This document shows positions 27,392-36,800 of a DNA stretch of 64,000 bases, one piece after another. The notes under the pieces were generated by a model that saw nothing but the letters and a program-made list of their open reading frames with translations, was not told where the DNA came from and made no database searches. The DNA is taken from NCBI GenBank assembly GCA_016702555.1, contig JADJDV010000001.1, forward strand, positions 1 through 64,000. Direction: 5' to 3'. Origin of the DNA: Burkholderiales bacterium (GTDB lineage Bacteria; Pseudomonadota; Gammaproteobacteria; Burkholderiales; Burkholderiaceae_C). How positions within the stretch are numbered: the first letter of the stretch is position 1; each line of letters opens with the position of its first letter. A program made the position numbers and the translations under genes.

Positions 27392-28837
27392 ATGAACCAT
27401 GACCCGTGTTCCTCGCGCCGCCTGATGGCCGTACTGGCCGCGGCCTCGCTCGCCGCCTGCACCGCGGGGCCAGACTTCCAGCGGCCGGCCGGCCCCGAAG
27501 TGGCGCGCTACACCCCGGGCACGCCACCGACCCACACCACCTCGGCAGCCACGGCGCTGGGCGAGGCCCAGCGCTTCCAGGTGGGCACGCAGATCGACGC
27601 GCGCTGGTGGCAGGCTTTGGGATCAGCCGAACTCGACGCCTGGATCGAGCGCGCGTTGGCGGCCAACCCAAGCCTGGCGGCGGCCCGCGCCACCCTGCGC
27701 CAGGCGCAGCAACTGCACTCGGCGCGCGCCGGCTCGACGCTCTACCCGCAGGTCGATGCCAGCCTCGGCACCCAGCGCGCACGCGTCAGCCCCAGCACGC
27801 AAGGCCAGGCCGGCGAGGCGCGCGAGTTCAGCCTCTACAACGCCGGCATCGGCATCAGCTACCGGCTCGACCTGGCCGGCGGCAACCGGCGCGCGCTGGA
27901 GGCGCTGAGCGCCCGCACCGAGCACCGCCGCCATGAGTTGGCGGGCGCGCAGCTGAGCCTGGCCGCCCGCATCACCGGCGCCGCCATCACGCGCGCGCGG
28001 CTGGCGGGACAGATCGCCTCGATCGAGACCCTGGTCCAGACCCAGGACGAGCATCTCGCGCTGACACGGCAGCGCGTGCGCCTGGGCCAGGCCGCGCCGG
28101 CCGAGCCGCTGGCGCTGCAGGCCCAACTGGAGCAGACACGCGCCAGCCTGCCGGCGCTGCGCAAGCAGCTGGAGCAGAGCGAACACCTGCTGGCCGTGCT
28201 CGCCGGCGAGCCGCCAGGCGCGGCGCAGGTGCCGGCCTTCACGCTTGACCGGTTCCGCCTGCCGACCGATTTACCGCTGCTGCTGCCGTCCGAGCTGGTG
28301 CGGCGGCGCCCCGACATCCTGGCCGCCGAGGCCCTGGTGCACACCGCCAACGCCGAGTACGGGGTGGCGGTGGCCCGGCTGTACCCGCAACTCAGCCTGA
28401 GCGCCAGCCTGAGCTCGCAGGCGCTCAGCAGCGCGGCGCTGTTCGGCGGCGGCTCGGCGGTGTGGGCGCTGGTCGGCCAGTTGACGCAAGCGCTGTTCAA
28501 CCCGGGCCTGCCGGCCGAGAAGCGGGCTTCGCTGGCCGCGCTCGATGCGGCGGCGGCCAACTACCAGGTGGTGGTGCTGGGCGCCTTGCAGGAAGTCGCC
28601 GACAGCTTGCGCGCCCTCAGCCACGACGCCGAGGCGCTGGCCTCGCTGGCGGCGGCGGACGCGGCGTCGCAGGCCTCGCTGGCCTCGGTGCAGCGCCAGC
28701 ACGCGCTTGGCGCCGCCAGCTATGTGCAGTTGCTGGTGGCGCGGCAGCAGGCCGAGCAAAGCCGCACCGGCCTGATCGCCGCGCAGGCCCAGCGCCTGGT
28801 CGACAGCGCGGCGCTGTGGCAGGCCTTGGGCGGCTAG
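27392..28837 (+). CDS. NodT-family outer-membrane efflux lipoprotein
   Basis: The signal peptide ends in a lipobox (SLAAC, Cys near residue 23), typical for NodT/OprM channels. Two TolC-type repeats follow: WWQALGSAELDAWIERALAANPSLAAARATLRQAQ opens the first and RRPDILAAEALVHTANAEYGVAVARLYPQLSLSASL the second, with long coiled-coil segments. Length is 481 residues. It starts 6 bases after the ATPase and completes the tripartite ABC exporter. The natural substrate is not indicated by any neighbour. Confidence 0.92.
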   Translation: MNHDPCSSRRLMAVLAAASLAACTAGPDFQRPAGPEVARYTPGTPPTHTTSAATALGEAQRFQVGTQIDARWWQALGSAELDAWIERALAANPSLAAARATLRQAQQLHSARAGSTLYPQVDASLGTQRARVSPSTQGQAGEAREFSLYNAGIGISYRLDLAGGNRRALEALSARTEHRRHELAGAQLSLAARITGAAITRARLAGQIASIETLVQTQDEHLALTRQRVRLGQAAPAEPLALQAQLEQTRASLPALRKQLEQSEHLLAVLAGEPPGAAQVPAFTLDRFRLPTDLPLLLPSELVRRRPDILAAEALVHTANAEYGVAVARLYPQLSLSASLSSQALSSAALFGGGSAVWALVGQLTQALFNPGLPAEKRASLAALDAAAANYQVVVLGALQEVADSLRALSHDAEALASLAAADAASQASLASVQRQHALGAASYVQLLVARQQAEQSRTGLIAAQAQRLVDSAALWQALGG

Positions 28838-28871
28838 CCCGGCGGATCAGGTGTCGCAGCACGGGCGCGCG

Positions 28872-28902
28872 CCATGGCCGCGCCGGCCGGCGCGGCCCAT
28901 GG
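28872..28902. repeat. GC-rich palindrome between convergent genes
   Basis: CCATGG-CCGCGCCGG and CCGGCGCGG-C-CCATGG are inverted repeats with one extra base. The palindrome touches the stop of the following gene on the other strand (28904). It has no T tract. It may serve as a shared transcription stop. Confidence 0.5.
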
Positions 28903-28903
28903 T

Positions 28904-29107
28904 TCAGGACTGGCGCTTGCTGTCCAGCGGGCAGGTGTTCATGCCCAGCAGCGAATACGCCGGACAGACGCGGAACAGCCCCGTGGCCAGCGGGATCACG
29001 CCCAGCCAGCCCCACCAGCCGACGGTGCCGGTGGCGGCCAGGGCGATCAGCACGATGCCGACCAGGATGCGCAGGATGCGGTCGACGCCGCCCACATTGA
29101 TTTTCAT
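28904..29107 (-). CDS. DUF2892 (YgaP-like) small membrane protein
   Basis: The ATG at 29107 opens MKINVGGVDRILRILVGIVLI, the DUF2892 signature (N-x-G-x-x-D-R-x-x-R). A second helix (WWGWLGVIPLATGLFRVCPAYSLLG) carries the family's CPxYxLLG motif and ends NTCPL. Length is 67 residues. Such domains are fused to rhodaneses in other bacteria and are common beside sulfur genes, which fits the neighbouring sulfide:quinone-oxidoreductase-like gene. It is last in the cluster. Confidence 0.85.
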   Translation of the reverse strand: MKINVGGVDRILRILVGIVLIALAATGTVGWWGWLGVIPLATGLFRVCPAYSLLGMNTCPLDSKRQS

Positions 29108-29151
29108 GACAAGAGCTCCTTTGGTTGCAGGCCCAACGACAAACATCCGAT

Positions 29152-29496
29152 TCACGCGGCCCGACGTGATTTTCGGATCCAGGTCAGCAAGGGCCAGGCG
29201 AACAGTGTGCCCGCGACGGCCCAGGCCACGGCGATGCCCGCCAGGTTGGCCCAGTCGACCCAGTACTTCATCTCGCCAAGGCCGGACTTGTTCCAGACCG
29301 GCGTCACGAAGAAGATCAGCACGCCCAGCAGCGCGCCCAGCATGGCGGCCTTGGGCAGGCAGGGGCGCCACGCCGCCCGGCCGCCACGGGCCAGCATCAG
29401 CAGCAGCAACCACAGCACGGCGAGCGCCAGCAGCCAGGGCCAGATCGACAGCGCCAGCTCGTACACGATGACCAGCATCAACCAGATTTCATACAT
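29152..29496 (-). CDS. Small membrane protein of unknown function beside the SQR-like gene
   Basis: 114 residues with about four membrane spans (WLMLVIVYELALSIW, LLALAVLWLLLLML, MLGALLGVLIFFVTPVW, AGIAVAWAVAGTLFAW) and a basic end (IRKSRRAA). I do not recognise a characterised family. It starts 24 bases after the SQR-like stop with AGGAGACC before the ATG, so it is in the same operon. It could be a quinone-side partner of the flavoprotein, which is inference. Confidence 0.7.
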   Translation of the reverse strand: MYEIWLMLVIVYELALSIWPWLLALAVLWLLLLMLARGGRAAWRPCLPKAAMLGALLGVLIFFVTPVWNKSGLGEMKYWVDWANLAGIAVAWAVAGTLFAWPLLTWIRKSRRAA

Positions 29497-29520
29497 GTCT
29501 TGGTCTCCTTGTTTAGGGTC

Positions 29521-30876
29521 TCAGACCAGACCCTTGAGCACGCCGATGTAGGCGGGCTTCAGCAGGCGGTACTTCATGAACCAGGCCATGAAGCTCTCCT
29601 GCAGCGGCTCGATCATCGGCAGCGAGGGCGTCAGTTTGCCGTCGTAGTCGAACTCGATCAGCATGGCCGAGCCTTCGCGCACGATCATGGGGCACGAGGT
29701 GTAGCCGTCGAAGATCTGATCGGGCGTCTGCCCGGCGACCACCCTCGCCAGGTTGTGCGCCACCAGCGGCGCGCTCTTCTTGACCGTGGCCGCGGTCTTG
29801 CCGCGCGGCGTGCCGTTGATGTCGCCAATGCCGAACACGTTCGGGAAGCGCCGGTGTTGCAGCGTGTCCTTGCTCACCTCGAGCCAGCCGCCTGGCGCCA
29901 TCGGCCCGTCCTTGGCCGCCAGCTCGCTGTTCTTGACCACGTCGGGCGCGCGCATCGGCGGCACCACGTGCAGGAAGTCGTAGTCCACCGTGGTGCGCTC
30001 ACCCTCGGGCGACGCGAACATCGCCTGGCGCGCGCCCAGGTCCACCGCCACCAGTTTCTGCAGGTAGTGGGTCTGGATGCCCAAACCCTTCCAGCGCGCC
30101 AGCACGTTGTCATTGACCGACTTGACGCCGAACACGGTGTCCTGCGGCAAGCCGGTATAGAAATCCACTTTCGAGCGCTCCATGGTGCCGGCCTGGCGCA
30201 GGCGGTCGGCCACCATGAAGGTCATCTTCAGCGGCGCGCCGGCGCACTTCAGCGCGCCGGTCGGCAGGGTCATCACCGCCTGGCCGCCCTTGGCGCGGAA
30301 GGCGTCCATGGCCTGCCAGGTGGCCGCCGCGGCCTCGGGACTCGGGTAGACGCTGCCCAGGCCGTTCTGGCCGATCGCCTTCAGGTCCATGCCCTCGATC
30401 TGCGCGAAATCGGGATGCAGGCCGGTGGCGACCACCAGGTAGTCGTAATCGATCTTCTGGCCGCCGGTGGTGCTCAGGCGGTTGCTGGCGGGAGCGAAGG
30501 AGGCCACCATCTCCTGCACCCACTCGACGCCGGAAGGCATGAACTCGGCATTGCGGTTGCGCACTTTCTCGATCGGCCAGACGCCGCTGGCCACCAGGGT
30601 GTAGCCGGGCTGGTAGTTGTGCTCCTGCTTGGCATCAACAATGGTGATGCGCGCCTGCGGCAGCAGCGCACGCAGCCGGCTGGCCACGGCGATGCCGCCC
30701 AGGCCGCTGCCGGCAATCACGATGCGCGCCTTGCTGGGCGACGCGGCGGGCGCCTGCGCGCGCGCGGCGGGCGCGGCCTGCAAGGCAGCCACCGCCAGCG
30801 GCGTCGCACCCAGGGTGCGCAGCAGGTCGCGGCGTGACGGGCGCGTGGCCCGCGCCGGATCGGTTCGATCGGTCAT
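29521..30876 (-). CDS. Sulfide:quinone oxidoreductase-like flavoprotein with Tat signal
   Basis: The N-terminus has a twin-arginine signal (PSRRDLLRTLGATPLAVAAL). A Rossmann FAD site follows (ARIVIAGSGLGGIAVASRL), then TGLHPDF, the second dinucleotide region and GDINGTP near residue 350 contacting FAD. Two cysteines in family positions, near 211 (KCAGAPLK) and 395 (YTSCPMIV), would form the redox disulfide/persulfide centre. The product should oxidise sulfide to polysulfide or sulfur and pass electrons to quinone from the periplasmic face. The 451-residue length is normal. It neighbours DUF2892 proteins and an ArsR-controlled pump. A related flavocytochrome-c-type flavoprotein is the alternative. 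Confidence 0.8.
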   Translation of the reverse strand: MTDRTDPARATRPSRRDLLRTLGATPLAVAALQAAPAARAQAPAASPSKARIVIAGSGLGGIAVASRLRALLPQARITIVDAKQEHNYQPGYTLVASGVWPIEKVRNRNAEFMPSGVEWVQEMVASFAPASNRLSTTGGQKIDYDYLVVATGLHPDFAQIEGMDLKAIGQNGLGSVYPSPEAAAATWQAMDAFRAKGGQAVMTLPTGALKCAGAPLKMTFMVADRLRQAGTMERSKVDFYTGLPQDTVFGVKSVNDNVLARWKGLGIQTHYLQKLVAVDLGARQAMFASPEGERTTVDYDFLHVVPPMRAPDVVKNSELAAKDGPMAPGGWLEVSKDTLQHRRFPNVFGIGDINGTPRGKTAATVKKSAPLVAHNLARVVAGQTPDQIFDGYTSCPMIVREGSAMLIEFDYDGKLTPSLPMIEPLQESFMAWFMKYRLLKPAYIGVLKGLV

Positions 30877-30888
30877 GGTCGGTCTCCT

Positions 30889-31638
30889 CTAGCTTGAAGT
30901 GGAAAGCGGGCCGCCCGGCTTGCGCAGCAGGCGGACGAACATGGGGCGGGTGAAGTGGGCGCCCCCCGGCCCCACATGCGGCTCGAAGCGCGCACGCACA
31001 CGCTCGCGCAGCTCGCCGTCGAAATGGCGCTTGGCATAGGTCACGTCCAGCATGCGCCGCTCGAAGTCGGCGAAGTCGGCGTACTGCACCGGCACCTCGA
31101 AACGCAACTCGGCGGCCAGCATCCAGTCACCCGAATGCAGGCCCAGATCAAGCACCGCCTGCGCCGCCGCGCGCACTTCGCGCTCATCGTTGAACAGGCG
31201 TGTCAGCTCGTTGAGCTCACCGGCGTACACCGGCTCCGACACATACAGCAGGCCACCGGGCCTGAGCACACGATGGATCTCGGCCAGGGCCCGCCCCATG
31301 CGCGGCAGCGGCACGTGGTGCAGCGACTTGAGCATCAAGGCCAGGTCGAATGCGTCGTCCGGCAGCGGAATCGCCTCGGCCCCCGCGGCGATGAAGCGCA
31401 GCCGCTCGGCCGGCGCCGCCAGGTTCCTGGCGTGCTGGATGGCATCGACCTCCAGCCCGGTCGCCTGCGTGCCCGGAAAGCGCTGCAGCAGATCGCGCAG
31501 CAGGCGCGCGCCGCCGCAGCCCAGCTCGATGATGCGCTGCGCCCGCAGCGGCACCAGCTGGTTCAGGATCACCAGTTCGTCGCGCTCGACACGCGGGCCT
31601 GGCGGCGCGACAGGTGTCGATTTGAGCTTGGCGTTCAT
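30889..31638 (-). CDS. Class I SAM-dependent methyltransferase
   Basis: Motif I is IIELGCGGARLLRDLL. The acidic motif II residue is in TGLEVDAIQHARN, followed by AAGAEAIPLPDDAFDLALMLKSLHHVP and the post-motif LRPGGLLYVSEPVY, a UbiE/type-11 methyltransferase fold in about 249 residues. The substrate is unknown. Position in a sulfide/redox cluster, 12 bases before the SQR-like gene, raises thiol S-methylation as a possibility, but nothing in the sequence proves it. Confidence 0.8.
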   Translation of the reverse strand: MNAKLKSTPVAPPGPRVERDELVILNQLVPLRAQRIIELGCGGARLLRDLLQRFPGTQATGLEVDAIQHARNLAAPAERLRFIAAGAEAIPLPDDAFDLALMLKSLHHVPLPRMGRALAEIHRVLRPGGLLYVSEPVYAGELNELTRLFNDEREVRAAAQAVLDLGLHSGDWMLAAELRFEVPVQYADFADFERRMLDVTYAKRHFDGELRERVRARFEPHVGPGGAHFTRPMFVRLLRKPGGPLSTSS

Positions 31639-31726
31639 CGGTACGGCCCCTTGTGACGCCGCACGCTGAGCCGCGCACCCAGGCCGACGCCCCGCACGAC
31701 GATTGGTGGTGGCGAGCTGAGCAGCT

Positions 31727-33130
31727 TCATGGTCGGTCGGCCTTCCCTTGGCGCGGCTCTGGCACCACCGGCACCAGCGCGGCGTTGACCTGCGCCAGCA
31801 AGTCCTCGTCCAACCGGTCGGCCAGCGCCGCCAGGCGCAAACGGGTCAACACCTGATCGCTGCGCGCCTGGGCCAGCGCCAGCGCGGCCTGGGCGTGGTC
31901 GTTCTCGGCGTTGAGCACATCCAGCGTGGTGCGGTCGCCGACCGCGCGCCCCATGCGCGTGGAGTCCAGGCGCGCAGCGCTGGCGCCGAGACCTTGTTCC
32001 AGCGCGCTGATGCGCGCTGCGCCGGCCTGCAGGCCCTGCCAGGCGGCACGCACCTGCTGGCCGACTTCCTCGCGCGCCGCATCGAGTTCGGCGCGCGCCT
32101 TGTTGATGCGCTCGGCGGCCTCGCGCGCCTGCGCCTCGACCATGCCGCCGGTATAGAGCGGGATGTTGAGCTGCACGCCGACCATGCCGTTCAGTTGCCG
32201 GTTGCGCGCCGCGCCGAAGTCGCCGCTGCCGGCCATGCGTTCATGGGCGGCCTGCGCGACCAGGTCCACGGTCGGGCTGCCGGCGGCGCCGCGCTCGCGC
32301 AGCTTCTGCTCGGCCACGCCCACCGCCTGGCTCAGCAGGCGCAGGCGCGGGTTGTCGGCGTCGGCGGCCTGCAGCCAGGATGCCAGCGCATCGGCAGCGG
32401 CCAGCGGCCGCACCGGCAAGTGCGCGATCGGCTGCGCCAGGCCGCTGCTGTCGGCCAGCATCTGGCGCTGGATGCTGGCCTCGAGCGCGGCGGCGGACTG
32501 CTGCGCACGCACCCCGGCCAGCGCCGCATCGGCCTCGTGGGTGTCGGTGACCGGTGAGGCGCCGAGCTGGAAGCGGTCGTGCGCCTCGACGCGCGCGCTG
32601 TCCACGGCGCGCGCCTGGCGCTCGATCACGCGCACGCGCTCCTCGGCCACCGCGAGGGCGAAATAGCGCTCGGCGGTGCGCAGCATCAGCTCGGTCTGGG
32701 CGCCGCGCCAGGCGGTCTCGCCCATGTCGGCGCCCAGCCGCAGTTGCGCGCGCTGCGCGTCGCGCGCCGCGTTCAGCAAGGGCTGTTGCGCCACGATGCC
32801 GACGCGCGTGGCCAGGCCCGCGTTGACCGAGGTGGCAAAGCGGGCCTCGTCCACCTGGCCCAGGCCGGGCGCGGAAAAGCGCGCGCCGCGCATGGCGGTG
32901 TCCTGCGTGCCGAGTCCGGCGCCCAGATTCAGGCCCACGTTGGGGCGCCACAGCGCATCGGCCTGCTCGCGCAGCGTCTGGCTGGCCCCGTGCTCGGCGC
33001 GCGCCACCGCCAGCTTGCGGTCCTGCTGCGCCGCCGCACGCCAGACGCTGAGCAAATCCTGCGCCCACGCGCTGGGCGGCAGCAGCGCAGCCGCCAACCC
33101 GCAGGCGAAGGCCAGACATCGAAGCTTCAT
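31727..33130 (-). CDS. TolC-family outer-membrane channel
   Basis: The ATG at 33130 gives a signal peptide (MKLRCLAFACGLAAALLPPSAWA) and mature start QDLLSVWRAAAQQDRKLAVARAEH, the TolC opening. Two repeats contain long coiled coils. The second has NGMVGVQLNIPLYTGGMVEAQAREA, and RTTLDVLNAENDHAQAALALAQAR marks the second helical barrel pair. Length is 467 residues. Its start overlaps the AhpD-like stop by 4 bases, tying it to the RND pump encoded upstream, for which it would be the exit duct. Confidence 0.9.
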   Translation of the reverse strand: MKLRCLAFACGLAAALLPPSAWAQDLLSVWRAAAQQDRKLAVARAEHGASQTLREQADALWRPNVGLNLGAGLGTQDTAMRGARFSAPGLGQVDEARFATSVNAGLATRVGIVAQQPLLNAARDAQRAQLRLGADMGETAWRGAQTELMLRTAERYFALAVAEERVRVIERQARAVDSARVEAHDRFQLGASPVTDTHEADAALAGVRAQQSAAALEASIQRQMLADSSGLAQPIAHLPVRPLAAADALASWLQAADADNPRLRLLSQAVGVAEQKLRERGAAGSPTVDLVAQAAHERMAGSGDFGAARNRQLNGMVGVQLNIPLYTGGMVEAQAREAAERINKARAELDAAREEVGQQVRAAWQGLQAGAARISALEQGLGASAARLDSTRMGRAVGDRTTLDVLNAENDHAQAALALAQARSDQVLTRLRLAALADRLDEDLLAQVNAALVPVVPEPRQGKADRP

Positions 33131-33483
33131 GCCGCCGCCCGCTCCCCGCCGAATTCCTCGTAGGCGGCGATCGCCGCGGCGGCGTACATCAGCGAGGGCC
33201 CACCGCCCATGTAGACGCACATGCCGAGCATCTCCTCGACCTCGGCGCGCGTGGCGCCAAATTTGACCAGCGCCTTGGCGTGGTAGCCGATGCAGGGGTC
33301 GCAGCGCGCCGCCACCGACAGCGCCATGGCGATCAGTTCCTTGGTCTTCTCGTCCAGCGCGCCGGCCTTGCCCGCCGCCTGCGCCATGGCGTTAAAGCCT
33401 TGCATGACGTCGGGAATGCCCTTGCGCAGCTTGGCGGTGTTGGCGGAGGTGTCGGCAATGATGTCTTTGTAGCTTTTGGTCAT
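33127..33483 (-). CDS. AhpD/carboxymuconolactone-decarboxylase-like peroxidase
   Basis: 118 residues opening MTKSYKDIIADTSANTAKLRKG, with the catalytic CxxC of AhpD-type proteins at Cys61-Cys64 (ARCDPCIGYH) and the glycine-rich end VYMGGGPSLMYAAAAI. These trimeric proteins reduce peroxides or disulfides using the CxxC pair. In a cluster with an SQR-like enzyme and two DUF2892 proteins, a role with reactive sulfur or peroxide is a reasonable inference. AGGAGA precedes the ATG. Confidence 0.88.
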   Translation of the reverse strand: MTKSYKDIIADTSANTAKLRKGIPDVMQGFNAMAQAAGKAGALDEKTKELIAMALSVAARCDPCIGYHAKALVKFGATRAEVEEMLGMCVYMGGGPSLMYAAAAIAAYEEFGGERAAA

Positions 33484-33519
33484 GGGTTCTCCTTGAGTGA
33501 AAGTGGCAGCTTGGAAGGC

Positions 33520-33639
33520 TTCAGAACAGCCGGACGCAGAGGACGCACAGGATTCGCAAAGGACGCAAAAGAACTCAAAGAAAAATTGTTTTTTGGTTTT
33601 TTTCTGCGTCCTCTGCGTCCGGGAAGTCCGGCTGTTCAG
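33520..33639. repeat. Palindromic GGACGCAGAGGACGCA intergenic element, copy 1
   Basis: The left arm GAACAGCCGGACGCAGAGG starts at 33523. The right arm near 33603-33637 reads its complement with a 5-base insertion. The loop is AT-rich with a T run (33588-33603). A second copy lies at 57361-57477. Here it separates the AhpD-like gene from the DUF2892 gene in the cluster, and the hairpin may stop or stabilise the transcript. Confidence 0.8.
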
Positions 33640-33839
33640 GCCTTCGCCCCCAGCTTGCGCATGATTCGCTCCATCAGGCACCAGTTGCTGAAGCCGCTTT
33701 GCAGGAAGTTGGCGCCGACGAAGGCGGTGAACCACAGCCAGTTCATCGAGTGGAAGATGGGCGAGCCAGGCACGCCCAGGGCCAGCGAGAGCAGAATGAA
33801 GCTGCCGCCAATGAAACGGGTGAGTTGCCAAGATGTCAT
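33636..33839 (-). CDS. DUF2892 (YgaP-like) small membrane protein, second copy
   Basis: 67 residues: MTSWQLTRFIGGSFILLSLALGVPGSPIF, then a second helix (WLWFTAFVGANFLQSGFSNWCLMERIMRKLG). It has the basic end and Cys-containing second helix of DUF2892 proteins. It follows the RND pump gene by 24 bases with AGGAGC before its ATG. Having two such proteins in one cluster with an SQR-like enzyme points to sulfur metabolism. Confidence 0.8.
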   Translation of the reverse strand: MTSWQLTRFIGGSFILLSLALGVPGSPIFHSMNWLWFTAFVGANFLQSGFSNWCLMERIMRKLGAKA

Positions 33840-33863
33840 GTCGATTGCTCCTGTTGAAGTGAT

Positions 33864-36800
33864 TCAGGTGGCTGGCTGCGCAGCCGGGGGAAGCGCCGGT
33901 TCATGAGCCGACTCATGGGCCCGGCGATAAGCGACGTAATAGAGGATGGGGATCACCACCAGCGTCAGCACGGTGGACACCAGGATCCCGAAGATCAGCG
34001 CGATGGCGAGCCCGTTGAAGATCGGGTCGTCCAGGATGAAGAGCGCGCCGATCATGGCCGCCAGTGCCGTCAGCGCGATGGGCTGCGCGCGCGTGATCGC
34101 GCTTTGCACGATGGCGCGCTTGAACGCCACCCCAGCCTCGATCTGCAAGTGGATGAAGTCCACCAGCAGGATGGAGTTGCGCACGATGATGCCGGCCAGC
34201 GCGATCATGCCGATCATGCTGGTGGCGGTGAACTGTGCGCCCAGCAGCGCGTGCCCCGGCATCACGCCGATGACGGTGAGCGGAATCGGCGCCATGATGA
34301 TCAGCGGCGTCAGGTAGGAGCCGAAGTGCGCCACCACCAGCAGGTAGATCAGGATCAGCCCCACGGCGTAGGCGGCGCCCATGTCGCGGAAGGTCTCGTA
34401 GGTGATCTGCCACTCGCCGTCCCACTTCAGCGCGTAGCCGGCGTAGGGGTTGGCCGGTTGGCTGATGAAGTACTCGGTCAGCGCGCCGCCATCGGGCGCC
34501 CTCAACTCGGCCAGTTGGCCGCGCATCTGGAACATGCCGTAGAGGGGGCTGTCCATGTCGCCCGATTTCGTCCCAGCCATGTCGCCGGTGACGAAGACGA
34601 CGGGCAGCAGGTCTTTGCGATAGATGGGTTGTTCGCGCACGGTGTCGCTCACCGTCACCAGTTCGCGAATCGGCACCGCCGCCCCGCTGCGGCTGCGCAC
34701 CGTCAGTTGCAGCAGGCTGTCCAGGCTGCCGTGCAGTTCGGCAGGCAGCTGGATCAGCGCCGGCACGGCGTAGCGGCTGGCGTCGTGCAGGTAGGTGGCG
34801 GCGTCGCCCGCCAGGCCCATGCGCAGCGTGCTGGCAATGGCCTGCTGCGTCACGCCCAGTTGCGCGGCCTTGGCCCGGTCGACCAGCAGCAGGGTTTTGG
34901 GCGCGGCGGCGATGGTGGAGTCGTCCACGTCCACCACGCCGGGCGTGGCCTCGAAGATGGCGCGCACGGCCTTGGCGACTTCGCGCCGACCGGAGTCATC
35001 CGGCCCATACACCTCGGCCACGATGGGCGCCAGCACCGGTGGGCCGGGCGGCACTTCCACCACCTTCACGTTGGCGCCAAAGCGCGCGCCGATGGCGTGC
35101 AGCGCCGGGCGCACGCGCATGGCGATCAGGTGGCTTTGGTCCTTGCGGTGGGCCTTGTCCACCAGATTGACCTGGAGGTCGCCCACCTCGCCGCCGGCGC
35201 GCAGGTCGTACTGGCGCACCAGGCCGTTGAAGTTGATGGGCGATGCCGTGCCCGCGTAAGCCTGGTAGTTCAGCACCTCGGGCACCGTGGCCAGATGCGC
35301 GCCCAGCGCTCTCAAAACCGCAGCATTCTTCTCGACCGGCGTGCCGGCCGGCATATCCACGATGACCTGGAACTCGCTCTTGTTGTCGAAGGGCAGCATC
35401 TTCAGCACCACCAGCCCGACCACCGGCAAGGCCACCGACACGACGATCAAGCCCGCCACCACCAGCCCCAGCAGGCCACGGTTGCGGCCACCGCGCCGCT
35501 CGTCCAACAGGGGGCGAAAGATGCGCTCGAACAGCGGCGCCAGCTTGCCCGCCAAGCCGTGTTTGCCGTCGTCGTGCTCATGCACCGCCTTCATCCACAG
35601 CCGCGCCAGCCAGGGCGTGACGACGAAGGCGATCGCCAGCGACAGCAGCATGCCCATGCTGGCGTTGATGGGAATCGGGCTCATGTACGGCCCCATCAGC
35701 CCGCTGACGAAAGCCATGGGCAGCAGCGCGGCGATCACGGTGAAGGTGGCCAGAATCGTCGGCCCGCCCACCTCATCCACCGCGCCGGGAATGATCTCGC
35801 GCAGCGGCTTGCCCGGAAACAGCTGCTGGTGGCGGTGGATGTTCTCGACCACCACGATGGCGTCGTCCACCAGGATGCCGATGGAAAAAATCAGCGCGAA
35901 CAGCGACACGCGGTTGAGCGTGAAGCCCCAGGCCCAGCTGGCGAACAGCGTCACCGTCAGCGTCAGGATCACCGCCGTACCGACGATGGCGGCCTCGCGC
36001 CGTCCCAGGGCGATGAACACCAGCGCCACCACGGCAAAGGTGGCGAACAGCAGCTTCTTGATCAGCGTGGTGGCCTTGTCGTTGGCCGTCTCGCCGTAGT
36101 TGCGCGTGGTGCTGACCTGCACGTCGGCGGGGATCACCGTGTTGTGCAACTCGCTGGCGCGCTGCACCACGGCGTTGGCCACGTCGATGGCGTTCTCGCC
36201 CGGCTTTTTGGTGATGGCCAGCGTGACGGCGGGGTGCTCGGCCACGCGCGCCGCGCCTTCGCCCCGCTGCACCTCGCCATGCCACACATAACGCTCGGCG
36301 GGCGGCGCGCCCTCGCGCACCGTGGCGACTTCGCGCAGGTACACCGGCTTGCCGGCGCGGCTGGCCAGCACCAGGTCGGCCACGTCTTGCGCGCTGTGCA
36401 GATAGGGGCCGGTTTCGATGGCGATCGCCCGGTTGCCTTGCAACAAATCGCCCACGGGCAGGCCCAGGTTGGCCGATTGCAGCGCGCCGCGCAACTCGTG
36501 CAGCGTCAGGCCCACGGCGGCCAGGCGCGTGGGGTCAACCTCGACCATCACGGCGCGGCCCGGGCCGCCCAGCGTCTTCACCTCGCGCGTGCCGGGCACG
36601 CGCTTGATCTCGGCCTCGACGCTGCGCGCCACGCGCTCCAGCTCGAACGCGCCGGCATCGCCGCGCGTGCTGTGCAGCGTCAGCGCGACGATGGGCACGT
36701 CGTCCACGCCCTTGGGCTTGATGATGGGCTGGCCCACGCCCAGGCCCTGCGGCAGCCAGTCGGCGTTGGCGCCCACCGCGTCGTACAGCCGCACCACGGC

